From positions 1 to 64,000 of the forward strand of contig CALOAF010000005.1 in assembly GCA_942491385.1 (NCBI GenBank): a stretch of 64,000 nt of DNA, given 5' to 3'. The notes under the pieces were generated by a model. The model did not search any database, had not been told where the DNA came from, and worked only from the letters and a program-made list of their open reading frames with translations. Shown piece after piece: positions 34,195 to 44,389 of this stretch (positions are counted from its first letter, which is position 1; each line of letters starts with the position of its first letter). The translations under genes and the position numbers were made by a program. The stretch comes from UBA6170 sp942491385. Lineage in GTDB: Bacteria; Chloroflexota; Anaerolineae; Anaerolineales; Anaerolineaceae.

Positions 34195-35277
34195 CTATTT
34201 GAAAGTTGTGTTTTGGGTTGGTGACCCTAATTTTTCTGGGATTAAATCAATAATCAGGATTTCAGGTGGCGCGAGGAAACGAATTCTTGGAGCTAATCCA
34301 CCAGCAAGGCCTAATCCACGATTAACATACATGATCATGTCATCCAATTGGTATTTCCCCATATCAAACGTCTTACCATACTTGGTATTTGTAATGATTG
34401 CACCGTAAAAAGGTAATCGCACCTGTCCACCGTGTGTGTGGCCAGCCAGGTATAAATCAACGTCTAAATCTCTGGCCAGATAGGCAAGGTTAGGAGTATG
34501 GTACAGTAACATTTTATAAGCATCAGGGTCTACTTGACCCATTAGATCAATCAGTGGGTCTTCATCGCCGAACCATTCTTCAAACCGAATACCAACGATT
34601 GCAATCTCTCTGCCCGGTAAGGATAAATAATTAATCTCATTATCCAAAATTGTAATATCAAATTCAGCAAGCATTGATTTTAATCCCCTTATCGATTCAT
34701 AATTTCCATTCACAGCAAAAATTCCTAATGGTGCATGAATTTTTTTGATGAAATCTTGCAGTGAATTAACTGTAGCGATATCGTCAGCTCCTTTGAGATT
34801 GGCGAAATCGCCGGTGATTACGACCACATCAGGGTTGATATCGACTAAAAATGTGATGGCATCTTGCTCTCGTTTGGTCATGTTTTCTACATGCAGGTCA
34901 GATAATTGAACAATTCGTACTGGTTGTTCTAAATTCTTTATAGGGATTTCCACCTGATTTACAGTAATACGAAACGGTTCGATATAAAAACCATAAAACC
35001 CAAACGTTAACAGCAGCAAATTTGGAATTAATAATCCCCAACAATATGATTTAACCTGTTGTTTTCGTTGTCGAAAATTAATCCCAATATAAAAAATCAT
35101 ACAATATAAATAGAAACCCATACGAAAGAATGTAAACAAAAATAATGGGATAATAAAATTGCCGTAGGAAATATTCAACTTCGGCAAAGCTACAAGCCAG
35201 GCAAAGTCTATAAGAATAAAAATTGTGGAAATGAATAAACCAATAATTACAATCTTTATAAAACCTGAAAATTTCAT
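34195..35277 (-). CDS. membrane-associated metallophosphoesterase (calcineurin-like)
   Basis: 360 residues. Three or four N-terminal hydrophobic helices (to about residue 115) precede a calcineurin-like phosphoesterase domain: RIVQLSDLHVENM, DVVVITGDFANLKG, FAVNGNYESIRG (GNYE instead of the common GNHE), LLYHTPNLAYL and LAGHTHGGQVRLPF, supplying the two-metal centre. The layout matches YkuE/YaeI-type enzymes, which may act on lipids or nucleotides. The GNYE variant replaces the motif-III His, which may reduce or alter activity. AGGAAA precedes the ATG. It is divergent from the antiterminator gene at 35474. Confidence 0.9.
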   Translation of the reverse strand: MKFSGFIKIVIIGLFISTIFILIDFAWLVALPKLNISYGNFIIPLFLFTFFRMGFYLYCMIFYIGINFRQRKQQVKSYCWGLLIPNLLLLTFGFYGFYIEPFRITVNQVEIPIKNLEQPVRIVQLSDLHVENMTKREQDAITFLVDINPDVVVITGDFANLKGADDIATVNSLQDFIKKIHAPLGIFAVNGNYESIRGLKSMLAEFDITILDNEINYLSLPGREIAIVGIRFEEWFGDEDPLIDLMGQVDPDAYKMLLYHTPNLAYLARDLDVDLYLAGHTHGGQVRLPFYGAIITNTKYGKTFDMGKYQLDDMIMYVNRGLGLAGGLAPRIRFLAPPEILIIDLIPEKLGSPTQNTTFK

Positions 35278-35473
35278 AAATTTTCCTAACTAAACAAAGA
35301 AATAAATGGTATTAAGAGATAAGTGGCTTGATTTTCATTCCCATACAAATGATCCATTATTTTAATGATTAAACATATATAATAAAAATCCCAATAAATG
35401 AGAATCTTTTTTCTCTAATCATCTATATTAACACATCCTTGTGACCAGTAAAAATAAAAATAGAGGGATTTAA

Positions 35474-35998
35474 GTGGCAACTACTGAATGGTATGTACTT
35501 CATAGTAAACCCAGAAAAGAAGAACTTCTTTTCCAGCAAGTACTTGCCCATGGATTTGAATGTCTATTGCCACGTATTAAAGTTCAACCGGTTAATCCGA
35601 AAGCAAGGAAAACTCAACCATATTTTCCAGGTTATATGTTCGTTCGTGTAGATCTTGATGAAGTTGGTTTCTCAACATTCCAATGGATGCCTTTTGGTAC
35701 GGGATTGGTTTCGTTCGATGGCATACCAGCCACTGTACCAGCCTCTTTTATCAACGAAATTTTAAAAAGGATAGAAAATTCTGAAATAAAATCTGAGCAA
35801 TATATTAAGAAGATGAAATCAGGTGATGAAATAAATATTGAATCCGGAATTTTTACCGGCTATGAGGCCATTTTTGATACAAATTTACCTGGGCGTGAAC
35901 GTGTGCGGGTGTTTCTTAAATTACTTAACCAAGGGCGAAATTTACCTGTCGAATTACCTGCTGATCAGATAAAGCTCAAGAAGCAGGGTAGAAAATAA
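35474..35998 (+). CDS. NusG-paralogue antiterminator (RfaH/UpxY-like)
   Basis: 174 residues. The NGN domain opens WYVLHSKPRKEELLFQQVLA, then HGFECLLPRIKVQPVNP and QPYFPGYMFVRVDL. A KOW-like C-terminal segment follows (MKSGDEINIESGIFTGYEAI, then RERVRVFLKLL). It is shorter than housekeeping NusG and of the kind that accompanies long polysaccharide operons, where it suppresses termination. The start is GTG at 35474 with AGAGGG upstream; no ATG fits. It is the only plus-strand gene between 18 and 64 kb and its 3' neighbour is convergent, so its target must be transcribed elsewhere. Confidence 0.9.
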   Translation: MATTEWYVLHSKPRKEELLFQQVLAHGFECLLPRIKVQPVNPKARKTQPYFPGYMFVRVDLDEVGFSTFQWMPFGTGLVSFDGIPATVPASFINEILKRIENSEIKSEQYIKKMKSGDEINIESGIFTGYEAIFDTNLPGRERVRVFLKLLNQGRNLPVELPADQIKLKKQGRK

Positions 35999-36016
35999 TT
36001 GGACCCATTTTGGTCT

Positions 36017-37024
36017 TTAGGAATTGTTCAAAAACACAAGCCGATGCTCTTTACCAGAAGTCACCAAAGCCTGCGCAAGCTCCAAAGCCTTTAATCCATC
36101 CTGTCCCGTAACAGGAACATTAGCCCCATTTTGAATTGCAGCAATAAAGGCTTCCTGTTCAGCCCGTAAAGGCTCTTTTTTATTGATATGAAAACGCAGC
36201 ATACTGCCTTCTCTGACCCCTCTCAATAAACCTAAAGTTGCCCACTCCGACTCATTCATTAGAGAGTTTTCATAAAAATATAAATCTTGGGTTAAATAAT
36301 CAACTTTAAACATCCCCAATTCGCCTGTGACACAAAATTCACGAATTTTTGTGGGAGTAATCCAATTGATAATCAGGTTCCCTACTGTTCCATCGGAAAG
36401 ACACATTAGTCCGCTCATTAAATCTTCATATTGACTATGAATTCCACTGACTGTTTCTGCATAAACGCGGGTAACTTCCTTTTGTGTCACATACCGGATA
36501 ATATCAAGATCGTGAACTGCAAGATCAATGATCACACCAACATCATTGATTCTTTGGGGTAACGGACCTTCTCGCCGCGCTTCAACCTTGAATACCTTGC
36601 CTAATTTATTGCCTGCCAACTGTGTTTTTAATGCGGTAATTGCGGGGTTGAAACGCTCAATATGACCAACCATTAATTTGACGCCTGCTTTCTCAGCTGC
36701 ATCGATTAATATTTTTCCTTCATCAACAGTACAAGAGATCGGTTTTTCCACCAGAACATGAATCCCCCGTTTAATCACTTCCAAACCAACTTCCACATGC
36801 GAACTGGTCGGGACACAGATCGTAACTGCCTCAGGTCGCTGCTCATCCAACATTTTGCGGTAGTCTGTATAACAATTCGTCGAGTATTGATGAGCGATCG
36901 ACTCGGACAAAGACTCATTTGCATCTGCTACACCAACAAGACTTACATCCGGCATTTCCCAATAAATTCGGGCGTGGTTTCTACCCATGCTACCAACACC
37001 TATCACGCAAGTCTTAATCGTCAT
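36017..37024 (-). CDS. Gfo/Idh/MocA family sugar-nucleotide dehydrogenase (WlbA/WbpB-like)
   Basis: 335 residues. Rossmann start TCVIGVGSMGRNHARIYWEM, the GFO-type EKPISCTVDEGKILIDAAE (Lys-Pro catalytic motif) and VGHIERFNPAITALK, typical of UDP-N-acetylglucosaminuronate 3-dehydrogenases. It would oxidise C3 of a UDP-GlcNAc-derived uronic acid, giving the 3-keto substrate for the aminotransferase encoded just upstream, whose repaired frame overlaps it by ATGA. Together with the acetyltransferase this forms the Wlb/Wbp module for a 2,3-diacetamido uronic acid. The UDP-sugar dehydrogenase at 8463 could supply the precursor. Confidence 0.9.
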   Translation of the reverse strand: MTIKTCVIGVGSMGRNHARIYWEMPDVSLVGVADANESLSESIAHQYSTNCYTDYRKMLDEQRPEAVTICVPTSSHVEVGLEVIKRGIHVLVEKPISCTVDEGKILIDAAEKAGVKLMVGHIERFNPAITALKTQLAGNKLGKVFKVEARREGPLPQRINDVGVIIDLAVHDLDIIRYVTQKEVTRVYAETVSGIHSQYEDLMSGLMCLSDGTVGNLIINWITPTKIREFCVTGELGMFKVDYLTQDLYFYENSLMNESEWATLGLLRGVREGSMLRFHINKKEPLRAEQEAFIAAIQNGANVPVTGQDGLKALELAQALVTSGKEHRLVFLNNS

Positions 37025-38095
37025 AAACTGTTTACCTCCCTGACAATCTTCTCCAGATCATCTGCAGTTAACTGTGGATGAACCGGAAGTGAAAAAACCT
37101 CTTTGGTTATTTTCTCAGTCACCGGTAAAAATAAATTTCCATAACCCATCTCAATGAGGTGAGTTTGCTTATAAGCAGGAACCGGATAAAAAATGCCAGT
37201 GCCGACACCCGCTTGATGAAGAGCAACTGACTGCTGCATCCCGGTCGACTTCTTGTTTCACACGCACTGTATATTGATGCCAGACATGATCATATCCGGA
37301 TTTACACTGAGGAGTAATAACACTGGTCAGATGAGTATTTAAAAAAGCTGCATTTTTTCTTCGAGCTGTGGTGAAATCAGTCAATCGGTCTATCTGGACT
37401 AATCCAATAGCCGCATGTAAATCAGAAATTCGAAAGTTATATCCGAGCATGTCGTGATAATAGCGGCGTTGCATGCCATGATTGCGGATCATTCTGCAGC
37501 GTTGAGCAATCTTTTCATCGCTCGTTGTAATCATTCCCCCCTCACCTGCCATGATGTTCTTGGTCGCATATAAACTAAAGCACCCTGTTCCAAATGATCC
37601 TACAGCTTTATTGTTATATTTAGCCCCTATTGCCTGACAGGCATCTTCTATGACGACTAGACCATGTTTTTCAGCAATATTCATGATCGCATCCATGTTA
37701 CAGGGATATCCATACAGGTGTACTATCAGAATAGCTTTTGTTTTTGGTGTAATAGCAGCTTCTATTTCTTCTGGATTGATATTATAAGTGTCAGCTTCGA
37801 TATCGACAAATATTGGTGTTGCGCCAACAAAAAGGATTGCATTAACGGAAGCCATAAATGTAAAAGGCGTGGTGATAACTTCATCTCCAGGTCCAATTTC
37901 ATGAGCAAGTAATGCAACATGCAGAGCGCTGGTTCCAGATGTGGTAGCAATTGCATGCTTCGTATGACAGACCTCAGTGAATTTTTCCTCCAATGTTGCC
38001 GTTTTTGGTCCTTGTGCTAACATACCAGATTCAAGGACTTCCATAACAGCTTGCTTCTCAGCCTGGCCGATATAAGGTTTTGAAATGGGTATCAA
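37021..38095 (-). CDS. DegT/DnrJ/EryC1/StrS aminotransferase (WlbC/WbpE-like), one frameshift near 37225
   Basis: A PLP-dependent sugar aminotransferase of about 357 residues. Landmarks are MIPISKPYIGQAEKQAVMEV, TTSGTSALHVALLA, VIEDACQAIGAKYNNKAVG and CFSLYATKNIMAGEGGMITT (Schiff-base Lys in the ATKN segment). The printed frame ends with a nonsense tail at 37169, while ALHQAGVGTGIFYPVPAYKQ continues one frame over to 37021, where ATGA joins the dehydrogenase. A single-base indel near 37225 accounts for it. The start is TTG (38093-38095) behind a good AGGAGA. The lesion is probably a sequence error, since everything else is intact. Confidence 0.88.
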
Positions 38096-38109
38096 CTATT
38101 TATCTCCTT

Positions 38110-38700
38110 TTACCGTTTATTTTCTTCAAAAATCCATGTCTCAAAATTACATTTAGGGCATTGGAACATTTGTTTCGAACTGTCTTTTTGGATGAGTTTC
38201 TCCCCGCAAGGACAAACGTACCCCACAAGACGCGCTGGGTTTCCTCTTACCAAACCGTAGTTTGGAATATCCCTGGTCACTACGCTGCCAGACCCGACCA
38301 TTGACCATTCTCCAATGATAACACCACAACGAATTGTGCAATTCGCTCCCAGTGCTGCCCCTTTTTTTATAATTGTTTCTCCCAGCACCCAATCATCCGC
38401 TGCTTTCAAACTTCCATCAGGATTGATTGCCCTTGGACGCATGTCGTTGGTAAAACAAACATGTGGACCAACAAATACACCATCCTCAAGGATCACCCCA
38501 TGATATACGGAAACGTAATTTTGAATTTTGACATTATCCCCAATGATGACTCCTGCGTCAATATAGACTCCCTTCCCTATAATACAATTCCTTCCGATTT
38601 GGGCATCTTCTCTTACCTGACTGTGATGCCAGATGCTTGTATCATCACCAATTTGTGCCTTATCCGAGACATCTGCACTGGATTGGATACGGATAGACAT
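38110..38700 (-). CDS. hexapeptide-repeat sugar N-acetyltransferase (WlbB/WbpD-like) with zinc-ribbon tail
   Basis: 196 residues of left-handed beta-helix repeats: DVSDKAQIGDDTSIWHHSQV, CIIGKGVYIDAGVIIGDNVK, FVGPHVCFTNDMRPRAINPD and GCGVIIGEWSMVG-like turns (seen as RCGVIIGEWSMVGSGSVVTR), ending GNPARLVGYVCPCGEKL and MFQCPKCNFETW. Four Cys in two CxxC-type pairs suggest a bound zinc. It acetylates the 3-amino group of UDP-2-acetamido-3-amino uronic acid. AGGAGG precedes the ATG. It is the first gene of the three-gene operon. Its 5' third has been copied twice into the surface-protein region (44024 and 50548). Confidence 0.92.
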   Translation of the reverse strand: MSIRIQSSADVSDKAQIGDDTSIWHHSQVREDAQIGRNCIIGKGVYIDAGVIIGDNVKIQNYVSVYHGVILEDGVFVGPHVCFTNDMRPRAINPDGSLKAADDWVLGETIIKKGAALGANCTIRCGVIIGEWSMVGSGSVVTRDIPNYGLVRGNPARLVGYVCPCGEKLIQKDSSKQMFQCPKCNFETWIFEENKR

Positions 38701-39202
38701 AAGAGCCTCCTGATAATTTCAATGAATAATATACCATTGTTCCTACTTGATTATAGCTTTAAGAATAAAAGTTTGCGTGGTAATAATTTTTATTATTGAA
38801 ACCTTTAGTTTGTAGTTACTCTATTCAAACTTCAGGCTGTCCATTCCTCCTGCTCAAATCTAATACTGCTCATTGAATAAAAGGAAGTCTTCAGCGGATT
38901 GAATTAATACCATTCATTCTGCACAATTTTTCTGGGAAGTGTCCTGAATAATACCAGTGGTTGTAAAATTACCAATTTTCCAGTATTCAATGCCCTTTCT
39001 GGAATAATGGATTGTCGGGAGAACGATTCCCAACAATCCATTATTTTTTATCATTCACAGTGGCGAGTAAGAAAGTTTAATTAGTAGCAAAACAATTTTC
39101 TCTCCATGTTTTGAGAAACCAACTTGAATCAGCCAATGAAGGCAATATCATCTTCGTTCCATAGTATAAACTGTACGGATCAGGACTTGATGTCCTTGAT
39201 TC
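38701..39202. other. gene-free interval downstream of surface-protein copy 1
   Basis: No supportable gene. It carries the acetyltransferase promoter region (next to 38700) and a strong hairpin at 39003-39045. The rest is AT-rich and shares weak similarity with the corresponding intervals after copies 2 and 3. Confidence 0.6.
39003..39049 (+). terminator. long hairpin followed by T run
   Basis: AATAATGGATTGT / ACAATCCATTATT (13 pairs) encloses GGGA/TCCC and is followed by TTTTT in the plus direction. It lies 3' of a minus-strand gene, where the U-run orientation is unexpected, so it may act as an RNA-end stabiliser or stop antisense transcripts. Confidence 0.55.
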
Positions 39203-42200
39203 TTAATTGATTACCAATGGTAAGTAAATAAAATTGCTATATTGCTCAAAGATTGCACCAACTATTTTATCAGCATCCATAGTTACGCTGCAGGTTCCAT
39301 TGCCACTACAAGCACCTGTCCACTCAACGAAATAATAATCTGTATCTAGCGTAGCTGTCAGATTCACTACCTCTCCATAATCATAATCTGCTGTTGTTGG
39401 AGCAATGCTACCTCCTGTAGGTTGATCAACTGTCAACGTGTAGGTGTTGATTGCAAAATTGGCTATGGCGGTTATGTTTGCTATAACGTTCTCATCCGTG
39501 CGTGGATTCTCGGTGGAACCATCACTCCAATTTACGAAATGATAGCCTGGGTCTGGAATTGCTTCGACTTCCGTACCATCCGCTCCATGATTGACTGTTT
39601 GCGTTGTTTCACCCGTAAGAGAACCATTCGCTCCAGCAGTGTAGTTCAACATGTAGGTGTTGATGGCGAAATTGGCTATGATAGTCGTGTCCTCATTCAT
39701 TATTACGATACATGGTTCTGTACCGCTGCATCCTCCACCACTCCAATTGCTAAATGTATATCCCGTGTTTGGCACTGCTGTCAGAGTAACTTCTGTACCA
39801 ATGTCATAGGCAACTTGATCTGGATTTCGGTTTACTGAACCTCCTCCAACAGGCACAACCTCAACAGTCAGAAAGACTTTCGGTATAACTGTTATTGTCT
39901 GGGTTATCGTCGCACTATCATATGGGTTGGATACCGTTAACGTGACCGAAACATCCCCTATTTCCGGGAAGGTAAGATTGGTTGTGGGTTCAGTTGTGAT
40001 GACCTCTTCGCCATTGAAGTTCCATGTGTAGGTCATCGGCAACGTTGTATTTATGGATGTGTAACTGGCTGTAAAAGCAGCTGGCATCCCTGCTACGACT
40101 TCGTTTGGATAGGTAAATGAGGCGGTTTTAACAGCTGGCCAGGCATTAATGTATACATCATCCATATACCATACCAAACCATTCGGAGTGGCTTGGGTTG
40201 CTTTAAAACGCAAGCGTACATTCGCCATCTCATCATAAGCACTTAGATCAATATCTTCTGTCAGCCAATGAGGTGTCGTATAGTTTCCACCAATCGTTTT
40301 AATTGGAATCCAGGTATTGCCACCATTCGTTGAAATTTGCAATTCAGCTTTATCATTAACCGATCCTAATCGATATGCATGCTGGAAATGAAGCACCGGA
40401 CCTACATAATCCGAAAAATCTAATGGGGTAACCAATGACAATGATCCGGTTGAGGTTGTCATCCAGGAATTTGTCCAGCTATTCCAGGTACTCATATTAA
40501 GCGCCCACGAATCTGCCAACCAATTGCCTGTTCCGTTTTCCAGATCATCCTGGAACAAGGAAATGGCTGGACTAGAAGGCTCAAACTGGTTGCGGGCATA
40601 AGCAGGTGTCATTGTGACAAATTTTGCTTCACTCTCCAGAGTTGTTGCACTCAAATTGCCACTGAAAATCTTTAAAGCTACCAGTTTAAACGCTCGTGTT
40701 CCCGTTAAAGGAAGTTGATCGTAGAGCATCTTGCCATCAAAGTCCAGTGTCATTGTTTGGGAGCCAACTACCAAAGCTTGGGGTTCACTCACTGCCCAGG
40801 CAATCTCTTTACCGTATTCATCCTCCAGCAAGCCTTCAATTCGATAATTTCCCCCGCTTTCTGTTACCGTTACCCCCACCTGAACACGCAGTATGTCATT
40901 GAGAGCATTTCCATTGGTATCAACAAGTGTGATCGTATTTACACCTGTCGGATCTACTTCCTCCGGCTGCATTAATGATGGATCACCACTGCTGGGAGTT
41001 GTAATGGAAATTTTACCAATTTCGATCGTGCCATCCATGTCATCGACCTCGTAACTGGGTGCAAAGCGGGAATCCAACATCTCACCATCAGTGATCGTCA
41101 GATACAAATGTTCGAGTGTGTAGGGGGGAGAAGTCTTTTCGACATCGAATTGTAATTTCGCTGCCGTATCAAATCCTATCCAGGTGGCATTCCCCACAAA
41201 ACCACCCACACTATCATACAGATCGCCTGTAAGCGTCAATCTTCCCGGAATTTCAATATTTAATGGAATATTGAAAACAATTGATTCAAATAAACCGTTT
41301 TTATCCTTATCGATTCCCGAATGTGAAATTCTATCAGAATCAATCGTTGCTGCCAGGATCTTGAATTGAGTGTAATCATAAACCTGAGTTGAATAGCTGT
41401 ATGGTTGAAAAACAAGGGTTTTTTCTGGGTCTACAATCACTAAATATGTTTGATCCGGTTCTACTGCCCACAAAGCCTCTACTTTGTATGGACCATCTAC
41501 TTTGCTATCAGCAATCTCAATACCATTAAAAGATATCTCAACGATTTGTTTTCCTGGTTTCAAAGTAATAGACTCTGTTGATCCCCGAATTTCCCTTCCT
41601 CCAACATCTAAAAAACCGCCAAATTGAACATCATTTTCAACCGAGCTTGTTACTTCAAATTTAACAATTAATTCATCAAAATAACCATTTTCATCATGAT
41701 CTATGCCTGTATCTGATATTATTTTTCCAAATACAATGTTAGCATTCGGAGAACTTTCATAATCAATCTTCTGAGAACTTTGATTATTAACAAAAGGAAG
41801 GATTATTGTATTCTCCCCTTTTTCCTCTGGCACGGAGACAGCCGCGATTGAATTAATAGTGTTTTCGGGTGTCCAACTGGCTAAAAAGGCTGCACACTCA
41901 TCTGCAGGTGTAGCTGGACTACATGCAATCGGTCTCGGACCTCTAGGCCAATTTTCCAGTTCATTTTCAGGATCAATAACTCCATCCGGCAAGATATAGG
42001 TTAAATATTCATTACGTCCTTCGGGAATACTAACTGGTGGTCTTCTCCACTCAGATGGGTTCCAGGGATCATTATTAAAATAGAGATAGTTCAATACATC
42101 TACATGAGGTGATTGGGTGATTTCGAGGGGTCGTTTGCTATCCCACTGATAATCACGGTTGAAAGAAGACCATTCAGCGTTTGGAATCGGCCAAACCTGA

Positions 42201-43601
42201 TTGACCGTGCCGCCTGCTTCGCTGCCTATCTGAAAATTCCAATCCTGATTTACTGTAAATACCCCATCACCATACTTATCACCGAACCAATAAGCTACGT
42301 CTTTTTTCCAGTTTTCTAATGTTGTGATATCTGTAACACCTGTATTCCAGGGGTAATACGATGGTTCGTCATTAAGCGGGCTCTTATAACCTTTTTGTGC
42401 ATGCCATTGACCTCCATACCACATGATGGTGGCAGTGTCATATTCATAGGTGTTTCCTATTTGTCCACCTTCATCATGGCCTGGCGTTTTATTATAATCA
42501 ACCTGCATTACTTTTGCTGGGATGCCAGCTGAGCGTAACATCGCTGCATATGTTGTGCCAGTGGTTTCACAATAACCACCATTGGATTGCCAACCGGTGC
42601 CATCCCACCATCGATACATAGAGCTCGTAAAGTTATTTTGTAATAAACCAGAATGTGTTCGGAACTCTGTATCAAACCACCTGGAAAGGTAGTATGTTGC
42701 AGAAGCCTGGCTATTTCTCCCATGTATCCCTTTTATGGCATTATCAACAAAAGCTGCTTTGGTAAATTGCTCCGTCCAGTATGCCTGAGCATAGCCAAAC
42801 GTTAGATGATATGGCTCGTCAGAACAGGGATAATCTTCATCACCAGGATAAGGGCATCCGGGATTTGAATTATGCTCATTGAAATAATCCCAATCCCACA
42901 TCCGGAAGAAGGGTACCACCTCATCTTTTTTGTTTTCAGGGTCACCATCATATAGGTAGGCATCTATTTCATCTTGGGGTAAACCATCTGGGATCTCAAA
43001 TATTAAATACACGGGCATGCTCTTCGTCCAATTCCCATCTGTTACCGTCGCTGTATAGGTGCCTACCGTCCCATCCATTGGAATTGTAATTGTCCAACCC
43101 CCATTGGCAATGTCTCGAACTGGTGTAATCGTCGTCATATTGGCTCCGGTGAGAACCAGGGTTCCACTCGCTGGGCCTGTGATTGTAAAAGATGTTCCCC
43201 GCCTGACAACAACAGCCTCTTCCATTAAGAATTGGTCACCACCCTGTTTGATAGAAAGATAAGCCGGATCATTTGTCCCTGAAGTATTGGGGTGAAGCAA
43301 ATTTGTCTTCGTACTTTACAGCAATCCCGGGGCTATGAGAATCCAACGGATTGGTATCAAACAACTTTTCCTCACCATCCGTTAGTCCATCATTATCACT
43401 ATCACGATCATTTGGATCCGTATTGAAGGGTCCTCCTGATAAGTTATACCAACCCTCGTTTTCCAATTCATTCGACAATGAGTCCCCATCCACATCCGGT
43501 AGAGGAAATGGATTCTCCTGAGCAGTGACTGGTAATACATTCAAAAATAATGATACCAACATGCTTACAATTACGAAAATATTTACATATCGTGATTTCA
43601 T
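39203..43601 (-). CDS. giant secreted surface protein, copy 1 (TSP3, transglutaminase-like, MAM-like, PKD, InlB-like repeats, YLPLVIN end); one frameshift near 43285
   Basis: About 1465 residues after repair. AAGGAAG precedes the ATG at 43601, and a signal peptide ends VTAQ. Calcium-binding TSP3-like repeats follow (DVDGDSLSNELENEGW, DRDSDNDGLTDGEE). A one-base shift at about 43285 separates AVKYEDKF from NDPAYLSIKQGGDQFLMEEA. A transglutaminase-like segment (GGYCETTGTTYAAMLRSAGI, about 42.5 kb) supplies a possible catalytic Cys. Then come a MAM/jelly-roll-like domain (DDLENGTGNWLADSW, RLRFKATQATPNGLVWYMDD), a PKD domain (TYTWNFNGEEVITT) and three InlB/Flg_new-type modules (GYHFVNWSDGSTENP). 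It ends NFIYLPLVIN. A structured RNA precedes it. It is probably an adhesin or matrix protein, and enzymatic activity is uncertain. Confidence 0.85.
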
Positions 43602-43716
43602 AACTTCCTTTCATAAACTTTCCTAAGTTTTTTTCCTGGGTGTGTACTCTGTACAATATCTGAAAAAACTATAAAAAAAATGTTACCTGACCAGGATTGA
43701 AATTAAATAAAAAATA

Positions 43717-43827
43717 AACCTTCTACCCATACTTAGGTCGGTTTCGCATTTGGCTCCCTGAAGATCTACGCATGTTGTCACCATGCTGTGCGACCAATCT
43801 CAATCTTCAGATCATTACTCCCCTATT
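43717..43827 (-). ncRNA. candidate cis-regulatory structured RNA, copy 1
   Basis: Begins GAATAGGGGAGTAATGATCT on the minus strand, about 115-225 bases before the start of surface protein 1. Predicted elements are CTGAA/TTCAG, GATT/GATC, hairpin GCATG-GTGACAA-CATGC, and pairing of GGTCG with CGACC. At the 3' end a short ACCT/AGGT hairpin is followed by a T-rich run (43703-43716). Copies 2 and 3 lie at 50277 and 58181. No match to a riboswitch class I can name. Confidence 0.65.
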
Positions 43828-44005
43828 CAATTGTCGATACGAGTAAATCAATATAATAATTCTTAATTTCTACAAATAAGATAAATTATACAATGAAAAT
43901 AACATCAATTCAATAAAAGATCGCTATACAACCATTCCTAAATCGTTTTTAAATTGTTACCAAATGGTTACAAATTAGTCTAATTTTTCTATCTGGTTGT
44001 AGTGG

Positions 44006-44023
44006 GTCTCGATAAACTGAGAC
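44006..44023. repeat. inverted repeat GTCTC-8-GAGAC at duplication junction
   Basis: GTCTCGATAAACTGAGAC directly precedes the copied acetyltransferase fragment, and the identical sequence is at 50530-50547 before the next copied fragment. It is absent at the intact gene (38515), so it marks the breakpoint. Confidence 0.6.
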
Positions 44024-44230
44024 GAAATTTTGAATTTTGAAATTATTTCCAATGATGACTCCCGCATCAATATAAACACCTTTTCCAATTATGCAATTCC
44101 TTCCGATTTGGGCATCTTCTATTTACCTGACTATGCTGCCAGATGCTGGCACTATCACCAATTTGTGACTTATCCCTGACATCTGCACTGGAATGGATAT
44201 AGATAGATAAAGTTGCCTCCTGAGGACTTC
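44024..44230 (-). pseudogene. 5' fragment of the WlbB/WbpD-like acetyltransferase gene
   Basis: Matches 38515-38700 plus its upstream leader at high identity: the first 60 or so codons and the GCCTCCTGA ribosome-binding region are recognisable, but the ATG has become a non-start sequence and there is a frame break near 44122. It lies between surface proteins 1 and 2, as expected if a unit beginning inside the acetyltransferase gene had been duplicated. Confidence 0.8.
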
Positions 44231-44343
44231 AAATAAGAAATTTGCCAATACTTTTAGTTTTGTTTAACTACTATGGGAAAGACTAGATTGATGTAGCATG
44301 CTAACTTGAGTAATAATCCATCAATTTACTTAATTTATGAGTA

Positions 44344-44380
44344 GCCCATATTTTGGATTAAAAAAGAACAAAATATGGGC
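44344..44380. terminator. hairpin GCCCATATTTTG / CAAAATATGGGC after copy 2
   Basis: A 12-pair stem with a 13-base loop, 9 bases after the stop of surface protein 2. There is no clear U run in the minus direction, so it is a weak intrinsic terminator or a 3'-end hairpin. The copy-3 counterpart at 50828 has the same GCCCATA base but a different inner stem. Confidence 0.5.
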
Positions 44381-44389
44381 TTTCAGTTT

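Noticed and set aside
43717..43827. c-di-GMP-I (GEMM), yybP-ykoY or cobalamin riboswitch
   Set aside because: GGGGAGTA and GCACAG words are suggestive, but the conserved cores of those classes do not line up, so the element is left unnamed.
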